Source: Cytophagales bacterium (GTDB lineage Bacteria; Bacteroidota; Bacteroidia; Cytophagales; 172606-1). Taken from it: a stretch of 7,898 nt of DNA. Each line of letters begins with the position of its first letter. The first letter of the stretch is position 1. Location of the stretch: assembly GCA_025455595.1 (NCBI GenBank), contig JALOMD010000137.1:1-7898 (forward strand), read 5' to 3'. Of this stretch, positions 1 through 4,965 are shown in pieces. The notes below the pieces were generated by a model, which was not told where the DNA came from, made no database searches, and saw only the letters and a program-made list of their open reading frames with translations. The translations under genes were made by a program, and so were the position numbers.

Positions 1-173
1 GCATCCGAAAGCTGGATGCCGTAGGTTTCTTCCACTTGCACCACCAGTTCGGTGAATTCGAGGGAGCCGAGGCCCAAATCATGCCAAAAAGACTTGGCGG
101 GCTGCACGGCGGCGGGTTGGATCAGGAAATGTTCGGCAAGGATACGTTTGAGGGTTTGCAGCACTTGGTTCAT
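1..173 (-). CDS. Acyl carrier protein, C-terminus cut by left edge
   Basis: Fifty-seven residues are readable from the ATG at 171-173 to the window edge; the C-terminus lies outside. The protein begins MNQVLQTLKRILAEHF and carries the helix II signature DLGLGSLEFTELVV, where Ser37 is the expected 4'-phosphopantetheine attachment site. It would carry acyl chains as thioesters in the cytoplasm for fatty-acid or polyketide-like synthesis. The residue before the serine is Gly instead of the Asp of the classical DSL motif, so this is more likely a specialised carrier protein (for example of an aryl-polyene or flexirubin-type cluster) than housekeeping AcpP. That is an inference, since the downstream neighbours are not visible. 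No Shine-Dalgarno sequence precedes the start, as usual in Bacteroidota. A motif shared with the next gene lies 84-119 bp upstream. Confidence 0.85.
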   Translation of the reverse strand, partial: MNQVLQTLKRILAEHFLIQPAAVQPAKSFWHDLGLGSLEFTELVVQVEETYGIQLSD

Positions 174-256
174 AGCTTGCATAGTTATAGTTCAACAGAC
201 AGTGGTATTTGACTGCCAAAGCGGCCCAATAGTTACAAATGCCGCCGCCTTTTTTT

Positions 257-292
257 GACAAGGACACAACAAACCGCCAGAAGGTTGCACGG
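257..292 (-). promoter_or_regulatory. ECF-type promoter-like motif, copy 1
   Basis: Read on the minus strand this 36-bp stretch contains GCAACC, then 14 bp including TGGCGG, then TGTGTCCTTG. It matches the copy at 931-966 in 31 of 36 positions without gaps. Each copy lies upstream of a minus-strand gene; this one ends 84 bp before the acyl carrier protein start. The AAC core plus a GTC-like -10 at this spacing resembles ECF sigma factor promoters. The sigma factor assignment is inferred. Confidence 0.5.
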
Positions 293-392
293 CCCTGAAT
301 CGTGTAACCGAAAAAAACAAAAATGAGTAGGCGCACGAACCTAATAAAACAGGGAAACAAGACAAGCATGAGGCATACTTGTGGATACGCTC

Positions 393-872
393 TTACTGTA
401 GTTTTCGGTATCTGGCCCCCCAGTAGCGAATGCCGGATGCCTGTCTTCGCTCCACTTCCAAGGCTTGTGCATTCATGTTTATGATGTGCCATGGATTGGA
501 ATCGTCCCAAAATCCGGGATGGCACAAGACACCGCAAGACTCATAACGGACAAGTATCTTGTCTATTCCATCCAACTGGTAAGGTACGGCAGTGCAGCAC
601 CCTTGTATCCTGGTGCCGGTTGCATCCTTGAGTTCCACCGAACCGTTGGAATATATGTGCAAGGTTGAAGGTTCTGATGCGTTTTTCCAGTCGTCAGTCC
701 CAGCTTGTGTAGCAATCAATTTCCATTTTCCAACCAATGGCGTATTTATCGCATCTTCCTTGGTTCGGCAAGCGTTCGACAAAAGAAGTACTACAAGCGA
801 AAGCATCCAAAGCCGGATGGTTACTTTATGGCGTATGATGAGTCGGCTTTTCATCGTATCGTGTTTCGTCAT
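393..872 (-). CDS. Small lipoprotein, lipocalin-like
   Basis: A 159-residue protein with a basic, hydrophobic N-terminus and a lipobox ending LLSNAC, so Cys35 is the likely lipidated residue. An in-frame ATG at 852-854 (residue 7, MKSRLIIRHK) gives a more typical signal peptide and may be the real start. The mature part opens with LVGKWKLIATQ, continues with a strand-rich region (STLHIYSNGSVELKD) and ends RYWGARYRKL. This order is typical of short lipocalin-like lipoproteins of Bacteroidota, whose ligands are generally unknown. The mature region also holds four cysteines in GCC, ESCG and VLCHPG contexts that could form disulfides in the periplasm. Residues just after the lipidated Cys (RTKED) include a K-acid-acid run like reported lipoprotein surface-export signals, so outer-surface display is possible. 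An ECF-like promoter motif lies 59 bp upstream. No specific function is assigned. Confidence 0.75.
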   Translation of the reverse strand: MTKHDTMKSRLIIRHKVTIRLWMLSLVVLLLSNACRTKEDAINTPLVGKWKLIATQAGTDDWKNASEPSTLHIYSNGSVELKDATGTRIQGCCTAVPYQLDGIDKILVRYESCGVLCHPGFWDDSNPWHIINMNAQALEVERRQASGIRYWGARYRKLQ

Positions 873-930
873 TTATACGAATCAGAATCTTTCATGAGAA
901 GGCAGTATTTTTCCTAACGTTGGCCTCAAA

Positions 931-966
931 AACAAGGACACGAAAAACCGCCAAAAGGTTGCATGG
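931..966 (-). promoter_or_regulatory. ECF-type promoter-like motif, copy 2
   Basis: On the minus strand it reads GCAACC, then 14 bp including TGGCGG, then CGTGTCCTTG. It ends 59 bp before the lipoprotein start at 872. It is the better match of the two copies to an ECF promoter, because its -10-like part is CGTGTC. If used, transcription would start near 925-930 and leave a leader of about 55 nt. The core TTTTGGCGG between the boxes is conserved as well, which a two-box promoter alone would not require. Confidence 0.55.
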
Positions 967-1036
967 CTTGTTGTCAAACGTTTTTGTCGGGCCGCAAAAT
1001 CAGTGCCGCAAATGAAACCCCCGACAGGTTTTGAAG

Positions 1037-1103
1037 TACGGAGTACAATTTACGAGGTACGAATGAGAAGTTACAGGTTCAAGGTTGGAAGGTTGCAGGT
1101 TGG
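1037..1103 (+). repeat. Heptamer tandem repeats, composite copy A
   Basis: Four units of the TACGANN type run in register (TACGGAG, TACAATT, TACGAGG, TACGAAT, 1037-1064). After three bases come AAGTTAC, AGGTTCA, AGGTTGG, one extra A, AGGTTGC and AGGTTGG (1068-1103). The same order recurs at 2412-2477. Confidence 0.85.
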
Positions 1104-1126
1104 TGTTCCTGCTGATTGTGGGATTT

Positions 1127-1155
1127 CTGATTTGGGCGTTTTTTGCCCAAAACGG
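1127..1155 (+). repeat. 29-bp palindrome, copy 1 (T-rich loop)
   Basis: The left arm is degenerate (CTGATTTGGGC), the loop is GTTTTTT and the right arm is GCCCAAAACGG. It fits the 11-7-11 architecture of the family. Only the inner TTTGGGC/GCCCAAA pairs perfectly. Confidence 0.75.
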
Positions 1156-1178
1156 TTCGCTGGAAAACTTAAAAAAAC

Positions 1179-1263
1179 AGCAACACGGATTGGACGGATG
1201 AAAGGGATAAAAGACGGATTCAATCCGTTCTAATCCCATTGCATCCGTCCAATCCGTGTTGCT
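1179..1263. repeat. 85-nt nested hairpin of ATCCGT units
   Basis: A 22-bp perfect inverted repeat (1179-1200 against 1242-1263, outer arm AGCAACACGGATTGG...) encloses a second inverted set: GGGAT/ATCCC (1204-1208, 1233-1237) and ACGGATT/AATCCGT (1214-1220, 1222-1228). The left half consists of CGGAT-type units 8-11 bp apart. It lies between palindromes 1 and 2 and could form a long stem-loop in either strand. Confidence 0.9.
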
Positions 1264-1280
1264 ATCTGTCAAGCCAGCGG

Positions 1281-1309
1281 GCGTTTTAGGCAAATTTCGC
1301 CCAAAACGC
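1281..1309 (+). repeat. 29-bp palindrome, copy 2 (A-rich loop)
   Basis: The arms are GCGTTTTAGGC and GCCCAAAACGC with loop AAATTTC and one mismatched pair. It lies 3 bp beyond the dgcN-like stop codon, so on the minus-strand transcript it would form a stem directly after the gene. No U-tract follows it there, so it is not a classical terminator. Confidence 0.9.
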
Positions 1310-1312
1310 TTT

Positions 1313-2401
1313 TCATTTTTTCTCCGCATTCCACAATCCAAGTTCCGCATTCAAAATGGCTTCCACCAGCGGCAGGATGCGGCCCACGCCGTCTTCGAGG
1401 GGCAGCACCACGGGAATGCCCAGTTCGGCCTCGTATTGCTGTTGGTATTGGCGGGCTTGTTCCAGCGTCAGGCGTTGGGTGTTCAGGGTTACGGCCAGCA
1501 CCTTGGCTCCGTAGAATTTCTCGATGAGCTCGATTTCAGTGGCGATGGGCGGGATGGGCGAGGCCAGCGTCGGGTTGTCGTCGAAAAACCGGCGGGCGGG
1601 GGCGTGCTGCAGCACCACGTAACGCGCCTCGCCCGACAACAGGAACTCCGAGCCGCACGGCCCGCTCGGGTTGCGCAACGACGACTGCCCTTCGATGAAC
1701 ATCACGTCCGGCTTTTCCCGCTCGAAGCACGATACAATAGCGTGCTCCACCTCGCCCGACACAAAATCGTTCGGCGTGCTGTCGAACACAAAGCCGTAGT
1801 TGCCGCCTTGCATCCAGCCGGTTTGTCCGGTGTAAATCATTTCCGCTTTCAGGCCCGCCTTGCGGCAGGCTTCCACCAAAAACCGGGCGGTGGTGCGTTT
1901 GCCGAGGTTGCAGTCGGTGCCCAGCACGGCCACGCGGGGGCAGGTCACTTCGCGGATGCGGCCCGTCCAGAAGTGCAGTTCGTGGCGGGGCTTGGGCCGC
2001 CGCACGTCTATCAGTTTCACGTTGTTTTCGCGGGCCAAGGCCACCATGTCGGGCATGTCGTTCAGGAACTCGTGCAGGCCGTTGACCACCGAAATGCCGT
2101 GCTGCATCACGTTTTTGAGCAATTCCTTCATGTCCGACGGCAGCACGCCGCCTTTGGTGGCCACGCCCACCAAGCAATAATGAATCGTGGGCAATTGGCG
2201 CACGGCTTCAGTGAGCGTGGCAAACACCGGAATGTTGCGGTGTGTGCCGTCCACCACTTCGCCGGCATCGCGGCCGGCGGCGGCTTCGTCAATCACGCCG
2301 ATGATGTTGTAACGCGAGGTGCCCCGGATGAGGCCGTGGGCCGTTTTGGCAGGGGCTTTGCCCAGTTGGCCGTTGGTAAGTACGATGGCGTTGCCGTCCA
2401 T
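1313..2401 (-). CDS. dgcN: DUF1611 family protein, DgcN-like D-glutamate N-acetyltransferase
   Basis: A 362-residue protein of the two-domain DUF1611 family. The N-terminal Rossmann-like part begins NAIVLTNGQLGKAPAKTAHG (residues 4-23). The C-terminal part carries a P-loop-like motif GTDCNLGKRTT (161-171), then IYTGQTGWMQGG (189-200) and IEGQSSLRNPSG (236-247), all typical of the family. DgcN enzymes N-acetylate D-glutamate in the cytoplasm; the partner racemase DgcA then converts the product to N-acetyl-L-glutamate, which feeds arginine synthesis or catabolism. The family is secure. The exact reaction is inferred, because no dgcA is in the window and none could adjoin upstream. The ATG at 2399-2401 is supported by the family N-terminus and by an in-frame TAA seven codons upstream. 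Heptamer repeats begin only about 10 bp before this start. Direct composite repeats flank the gene on both sides. Confidence 0.85.
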   Translation of the reverse strand: MDGNAIVLTNGQLGKAPAKTAHGLIRGTSRYNIIGVIDEAAAGRDAGEVVDGTHRNIPVFATLTEAVRQLPTIHYCLVGVATKGGVLPSDMKELLKNVMQHGISVVNGLHEFLNDMPDMVALARENNVKLIDVRRPKPRHELHFWTGRIREVTCPRVAVLGTDCNLGKRTTARFLVEACRKAGLKAEMIYTGQTGWMQGGNYGFVFDSTPNDFVSGEVEHAIVSCFEREKPDVMFIEGQSSLRNPSGPCGSEFLLSGEARYVVLQHAPARRFFDDNPTLASPIPPIATEIELIEKFYGAKVLAVTLNTQRLTLEQARQYQQQYEAELGIPVVLPLEDGVGRILPLVEAILNAELGLWNAEKK

Positions 2402-2411
2402 GATTTTGAAG

Positions 2412-2477
2412 TACGATTTACGAGGTACGAAGTACGAATGGTAGGTTAAAAGTTACAGGTTCAAGGTTGCAGGTTGC
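2412..2477 (+). repeat. Heptamer tandem repeats, composite copy B
   Basis: Four perfect TACGANN units (TACGATT, TACGAGG, TACGAAG, TACGAAT, 2412-2439) are followed after three bases by five in-register units of the AGGTTNN type (AGGTTAA, AAGTTAC, AGGTTCA, AGGTTGC, AGGTTGC, 2443-2477). The tract starts about 10 bp from the dgcN-like start codon, so it occupies the expected promoter or leader position of that gene. Confidence 0.9.
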
Positions 2478-2514
2478 CACCGATTCTTGTTCTGGCTGGT
2501 CGGGAGCGGGATTT

Positions 2515-2543
2515 TCGATTTGGGCGATTTTCACCTAAAACGC
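2515..2543 (+). repeat. 29-bp palindrome, copy 3 (T-rich loop)
   Basis: The arms are TCGATTTGGGC and ACCTAAAACGC with loop GATTTTC. The arms are imperfect but the 11-7-11 layout is kept. It lies at the end of composite copy B, as copy 1 does in composite copy A. Confidence 0.7.
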
Positions 2544-2550
2544 GGTGAAC

Positions 2551-2601
2551 AGGCAGGTCTTCCCGCAGGGCGGGATGACCGCCTGCCTGTCGGCAGACAG
2601 G
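2551..2601. repeat. Cluster of small GC-rich hairpins
   Basis: Three overlapping inverted repeats: AGGCAGG (2551-2557) with CCTGCCT (2582-2588); TCCCGC-AGG-GCGGGA (2561-2575); and CCTGTC-GGCA-GACAGG (2586-2601). The first and third share bases, so they are alternative folds. They lie between palindromes 3 and 4. Confidence 0.75.
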
Positions 2602-2632
2602 GAAGCACAGGCTCACAAAAGACAAAAGGCTC

Positions 2633-2661
2633 GCGTTTCAGGCGTCTTTTGCTCAAAACGC
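2633..2661 (+). repeat. 29-bp palindrome, copy 4 (T-rich loop)
   Basis: The arms are GCGTTTCAGGC and GCTCAAAACGC with loop GTCTTTT. Three arm positions are mismatched, but the spacing is the same as in the other copies. Confidence 0.7.
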
Positions 2662-2716
2662 ATGTCAAGATGGAATTTTAAACAAACTCTGGTTAGATTG
2701 AACGACATAGTTTTCT

Positions 2717-2750
2717 AATCAAGGCAATCCTTGAATCCTACAAATCATGG
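2717..2750 (+). repeat. AATCC-unit repeat, 8-9 bp period
   Basis: AATC occurs at 2717, 2726, 2734 and 2743, three of them inside the run CAATCCTT, GAATCCTA, CAAATCAT. The units resemble those of the hairpin at 1179-1263, which also uses ATCC blocks 8-9 bp apart. Confidence 0.55.
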
Positions 2751-2762
2751 TTCAGACAAACT

Positions 2763-2791
2763 GCGTTTTGGACAAAAATTGCCCAAAACGC
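2763..2791 (+). repeat. 29-bp palindrome, copy 5 (A-rich loop)
   Basis: The arms are GCGTTTTGGAC and GCCCAAAACGC with loop AAAAATT. Only one arm position is mismatched. Confidence 0.9.
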
Positions 2792-2877
2792 CCGAAAATC
2801 CAAGCAAGCGTTGATGAGAATGTAATTTGGCAAGACGGAAGAACCGGAAGGCGAACTTTTTGAGCGAGCAGCGGAAA

Positions 2878-2906
2878 CCGTTTTGGGCAAAAATTGCCTA
2901 AAACGG
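2878..2906 (+). repeat. 29-bp palindrome, copy 6 (A-rich loop)
   Basis: The arms are CCGTTTTGGGC and GCCTAAAACGG with loop AAAAATT, identical to the loop of copy 5. It starts 115 bp after copy 5 starts, close to the 118 bp between copies 3 and 4. Confidence 0.9.
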
Positions 2907-2960
2907 CGAATGGCTTGTTGCGCATTACTTGCTTCTCACTGCTTGTTTTGCTGCCAAGCA

Positions 2961-2968
2961 TACTTTTG
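2961..2968 (+). promoter_or_regulatory. Candidate -7 box for the ompA-like gene
   Basis: TACTTTTG fits the Bacteroidota -7 consensus TAnnTTTG exactly and is the same octamer as the candidate box upstream of mutL. No TTG lies at the usual 19-21 bp distance (the nearest gives a 15-bp spacer), which weakens the call. It would leave a leader of about 165 nt. Confidence 0.35.
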
Positions 2969-3002
2969 CTACAGGTTTTGTATGTACTTATCAATCAGAA
3001 CC

Positions 3003-3034
3003 TTTGGTTTTTAAAAGCAAGGTTCTTTACTTTG
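3003..3034 (+). promoter_or_regulatory. Alternative promoter for the ompA-like gene
   Basis: TTTG (3003-3006) and TACTTTG (3028-3034) are 21 bp apart, a normal -33/-7 spacing for Bacteroidota. The -7 element is one base shorter than the TAnnTTTG consensus. It would give a leader of about 100 nt. Confidence 0.35.
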
Positions 3035-3141
3035 GTCGCGTCAGCAAGTCTTTCGGTTACCAACCGCAGGCTTGTCGGCTTTAGCAGCGGCCAGCTTCAT
3101 TCGTCAAGCATATTCCCACTACTCCACTAAACATTCAAATC

Positions 3142-4476
3142 ATGAACTTGATCGAAACATTGCAAGGCTTTATCACGCCCGACGTAATCGGCAAAGCGGC
3201 CGGTATGCTGGGCGAAAGCGAATCGGGCGTGGGCAAAGCCATGAGCGGCGTGCTGCCCGGCCTACTGGCGAGTGTCATCAGCAAAGGCTCCACTGAGCAA
3301 GGTGCCGACGACGTGCTGGGCATGATCCGCGAAGGCAACTTCGGCGGCGGCAACTTGGAAGGCGTATCGAACCTGTTTGGCAACGGTTTCGAAACCAACC
3401 CGATGATGGTCGTGGGCAAAAACCTGCTCGGCGGCCTGCTGGGCGACAAAGCCGGGCTGCTGGGCAGTGCCATCGCCTCGTTCAGCGGCGTGAAAGAATC
3501 ATCGGCCACGTCGCTGATGAGCATGGCCGCACCGTTGGTCATGGGCCTGCTGGGCAAGGAAGTGGCCTCCAAGGGCCTGAACGCATCGGGACTGATGGGC
3601 CTGCTGGCGGGCCAAAAAGACAGCGTGGCCGCGCTGCTGCCCGCCGGACTGGGCAGCGTGCTGGGCTTTGGCAGCTTTTCGGGCATCGGCGAAAAAGTGG
3701 CCGGTGCGTTCAGCGGTGCCACCGCCGATGTCAAAGACCTTACGGCTGGCACGCCCGCCACGGCGAGCAATACGTTTGGCGCACCCAAGCCCACCTACAC
3801 CGAAGAAAAAGGCGGCTCCAACTGGTGGTTGTGGCTGCTGGGCTTGGCGGCATTGGTAATCGGCGGGTTTTACTTCCTGCGCGGCTGCAACGAAACGCCC
3901 AAGGTCACGGAAACCGCCGAGGCCACGATAGACACGATTTCGGCCGGGGCCGATGCCATGATGGAAAGCGTGTCTGCCTCCATCAAATCGGTGACGGGTG
4001 CCGACTTGGGCAGCCTGATGGCCCGCAAACTGGCTGACGGCACCGAGCTGAACATTCCCGAAAGCGGCGTGGAAGGCCGTTTGCTGGCGTTCATTGAAGA
4101 CTCGACAAAGGCGGTTGACAAAACCACTTGGTTCGACTTCGACCGGCTGCTGTTCGACACGGGCAAGGCGACGCTGAAATTCGATTCGTCGGGCACGGAA
4201 GAGCAGTTGACCAACATCGTGGCCATTCTGAAAGCCTATCCGAAGGTGAACCTGAAAATTGGCGGCTACACCGACAACACCGGCGATGCCAAGGCGAACC
4301 TGAAACTGTCCGGCGACCGGGCCAAAACCGTCATGGACGAACTGGTGAAACGCGGCATTGATGCCAAACGCCTCGCCTCCGAAGGCTACGGCGACCAGTT
4401 TCCCGTCGCCAGCAACGACACACCCGAAGGCCGCCAGCAAAACCGCCGCGTCTCGTGCCGCGTAACGGCGAAATAA
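3142..4476 (+). CDS. DUF937-transmembrane-OmpA peptidoglycan-binding protein
   Basis: A 444-residue protein in three parts. Residues 1 to about 150 match the DUF937 (YidB-like) pattern: MNLIETLQGFITPDVIGKAA, then small-residue, Gly-rich helices (LPGLLASVIS, GNFGGGNLEG, LLGGLLGDKAGLLGSA). One hydrophobic segment, WWLWLLGLAALVIGGFYFL, spans 228-246. Residues 330-444 form an OmpA C-terminal domain (FDFDRLLFDTGKATL, GYTDNTG, LSGDRAKTV, NRRV). Asp378 and Arg393 sit 15 residues apart, as do the diaminopimelate-binding Asp and Arg of known OmpA-like domains, so peptidoglycan binding is likely. There is no N-terminal signal peptide. The simplest topology is therefore DUF937 in the cytoplasm, one inner-membrane crossing and OmpA in the periplasm. 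DUF937 has no established role. The ATG is preceded by an A/T-rich stretch and no Shine-Dalgarno sequence. The gene is monocistronic, with a terminator 51 bp downstream. Confidence 0.9.
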   Translation: MNLIETLQGFITPDVIGKAAGMLGESESGVGKAMSGVLPGLLASVISKGSTEQGADDVLGMIREGNFGGGNLEGVSNLFGNGFETNPMMVVGKNLLGGLLGDKAGLLGSAIASFSGVKESSATSLMSMAAPLVMGLLGKEVASKGLNASGLMGLLAGQKDSVAALLPAGLGSVLGFGSFSGIGEKVAGAFSGATADVKDLTAGTPATASNTFGAPKPTYTEEKGGSNWWLWLLGLAALVIGGFYFLRGCNETPKVTETAEATIDTISAGADAMMESVSASIKSVTGADLGSLMARKLADGTELNIPESGVEGRLLAFIEDSTKAVDKTTWFDFDRLLFDTGKATLKFDSSGTEEQLTNIVAILKAYPKVNLKIGGYTDNTGDAKANLKLSGDRAKTVMDELVKRGIDAKRLASEGYGDQFPVASNDTPEGRQQNRRVSCRVTAK

Positions 4477-4503
4477 GGTCAGAGATAAGAAGTCAGAGGT
4501 CAG
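4476..4503 (+). repeat. AGGTCAG heptamer tandem repeat
   Basis: Four units in register (AGGTCAG, AGATAAG, AAGTCAG, AGGTCAG) begin on the last base of the ompA-like stop codon. The last unit runs into GGTCA...TGACC (4498-4502 and 4512-4516) around an AAAATTTT centre, a small near-palindrome ahead of the terminator. Confidence 0.8.
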
Positions 4504-4527
4504 AAAATTTTTGACCTTTCTATGCAG

Positions 4528-4566
4528 AAGCCGCAGGCGACAAGTCGCCTGCGGCTTTCGTTTTTT
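4528..4566 (+). terminator. Intrinsic terminator of the ompA-like gene
   Basis: A perfect 14-bp GC-rich inverted repeat (4528-4541 and 4544-4557, arm AAGCCGCAGGCGAC) is separated by AA, so the tip must open to a CAAG loop. It is followed by TCG and six T (4561-4566). It lies 51 bp after the stop codon. Confidence 0.92.
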
Positions 4567-4646
4567 CTGTGAAATTACTGTACGTTTCTGTTTTTAAACC
4601 AATTATGACGTACGCAGCATCAGTGTTTGATTTGTTTAAAATTTTC

Positions 4647-4675
4647 CGTTTTGGGCAAAAACCACCCAAAACGCC
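4647..4675 (+). repeat. 29-bp palindrome, copy 7 (A-rich loop)
   Basis: The left arm CGTTTTGGGC (4647-4656) pairs with ACCCAAAACG (4664-4673) across loop AAAAACC, with one mismatch. Its right end overlaps the start of the GC-rich hairpin at 4673. Confidence 0.85.
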
Positions 4676-4717
4676 GGACTGTAGGGGCGGGGCTTGCCCC
4701 CGCCCCTACAGTCCGGC
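4673..4717. repeat. 20-bp perfect GC-rich hairpin
   Basis: The arms 4673-4692 and 4698-4717 (GCCGGACTGTAGGGG... and its complement) pair perfectly over a CTTGC loop. No T-run follows on either strand, so it is not a typical terminator. Its inner part, 4681-4709, is the left end of the 100-bp element below. Confidence 0.92.
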
Positions 4718-4780
4718 ACAGATGCGTCAAGGACAATCCGAGCCTGCACGAAAGAGGGCGGGGGCAAGCCCCGCCCCTAC
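4681..4780. mobile_element. MITE-like element with 25-bp terminal inverted repeats
   Basis: Bases 4681-4705 (GTAGGGGCGGGGCTTGCC...) are the exact reverse complement of 4756-4780, so a 100-bp unit is bounded by 25-bp perfect inverted repeats around a roughly 50-bp core. The left terminus is itself a hairpin. No coding capacity and no clear target-site duplication are seen. Similar GTAGGGGCGGG...CCCGCCCCTAC sequences are, from memory, scattered in many unrelated bacterial genomes. Mobility is inferred from structure only. Confidence 0.6.
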
Positions 4781-4849
4781 GATTCGCCTGTACTTGCAAC
4801 GGAAAACCGAAATGTGAAACAATCACAAAGAATCACCGGGTGTTACGTA

Positions 4850-4878
4850 GCGTTTTGAGCAAAAAATGCCCAAAACGC
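4850..4878 (+). repeat. 29-bp palindrome, copy 8 (A-rich loop)
   Basis: The arms are GCGTTTTGAGC and GCCCAAAACGC with loop AAAAAAT and one mismatched pair. It opens composite copy C upstream of mutL. Confidence 0.9.
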
Positions 4879-4882
4879 CTGC

Positions 4883-4936
4883 AATTTTCCAATCTTTCGA
4901 TTTTCCGATTTTTCAATTCGCACCTCGTAAATCGCA
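4883..4936 (-). repeat. Short tandem repeats, composite copy C (inverted)
   Basis: On the plus strand, units AATTTTCC, AATCTTTCG, ATTTTCCG and ATTTTTCA (4883-4915) are followed by heptamers ATTCGCA, CCTCGTA and AATCGCA (4916-4936). The latter are the complements of TGCGAAT, TACGAGG and TGCGATT, the TACGANN family of copies A and B in inverted orientation. It lies just upstream of the mutL promoter candidate. Confidence 0.75.
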
Positions 4937-4957
4937 CTTCAAACCGTCAAACTTCCT

Positions 4958-4965
4958 TACTTTTG
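4958..4965 (+). promoter_or_regulatory. Candidate -7 box of the mutL promoter
   Basis: TACTTTTG matches the Bacteroidota consensus TAnnTTTG exactly and would give a leader of about 60 nt before the mutL ATG. The -33 position carries TTC (4938-4940, 17-bp spacing), not TTG, so the upstream element is weak. Confidence 0.5.

Larger units (their letters stand above)
873..1312. other. Repeat-rich intergenic region, no gene
   Basis: There is no credible coding region here. In order it holds the ECF-like motif (931-966), a weak inverted repeat TGTCGGG/CCCGACA (985-991 and 1020-1026), TACGANN and AGGTTNN heptamer tracts (1037-1103), palindrome 1 (1127-1155), a long nested hairpin (1179-1263) and palindrome 2 (1281-1309), which abuts the dgcN-like stop codon. 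Confidence 0.8.
2402..3141. other. Divergent repeat-rich intergenic region, no gene
   Basis: This 740-bp gap lies between the divergent dgcN-like and ompA-like genes and has no convincing coding region. It holds heptamer tracts (2412-2477), palindromes 3 to 6, GC-rich small hairpins (2551-2601), an AATCC-unit repeat (2717-2750) and candidate ompA promoters (2961-2968 and 3003-3034). The last 140 bp, 3002-3141, carry no repeat I can see. Confidence 0.8.

Noticed and set aside
79..537. A 152-residue minus-strand open frame between the first two genes
   Set aside because: It overlaps both the acyl carrier protein and the lipoprotein in another frame, and its sequence shows no family features.
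1256..2449. A 397-residue open frame on the plus strand
   Set aside because: It lies antisense to the conserved dgcN-like gene, is rich in His, Gln and Ala as expected of a shadow frame, and runs through repeats at both ends.
3499..4440. A 313-residue open frame antisense to the ompA-like gene
   Set aside because: It is explained by the GC-rich codon pattern of the real gene; it has no start context or motif of its own.
4673..4717. Intrinsic terminator
   Set aside because: The stem is strong but no T-tract follows on either strand, and the ompA-like gene already has a terminator at 4528-4566.
1127..4878. CRISPR array
   Set aside because: The palindromes are repeated but irregularly spaced, vary in sequence and orientation, and lack uniform spacers; no cas gene is present.
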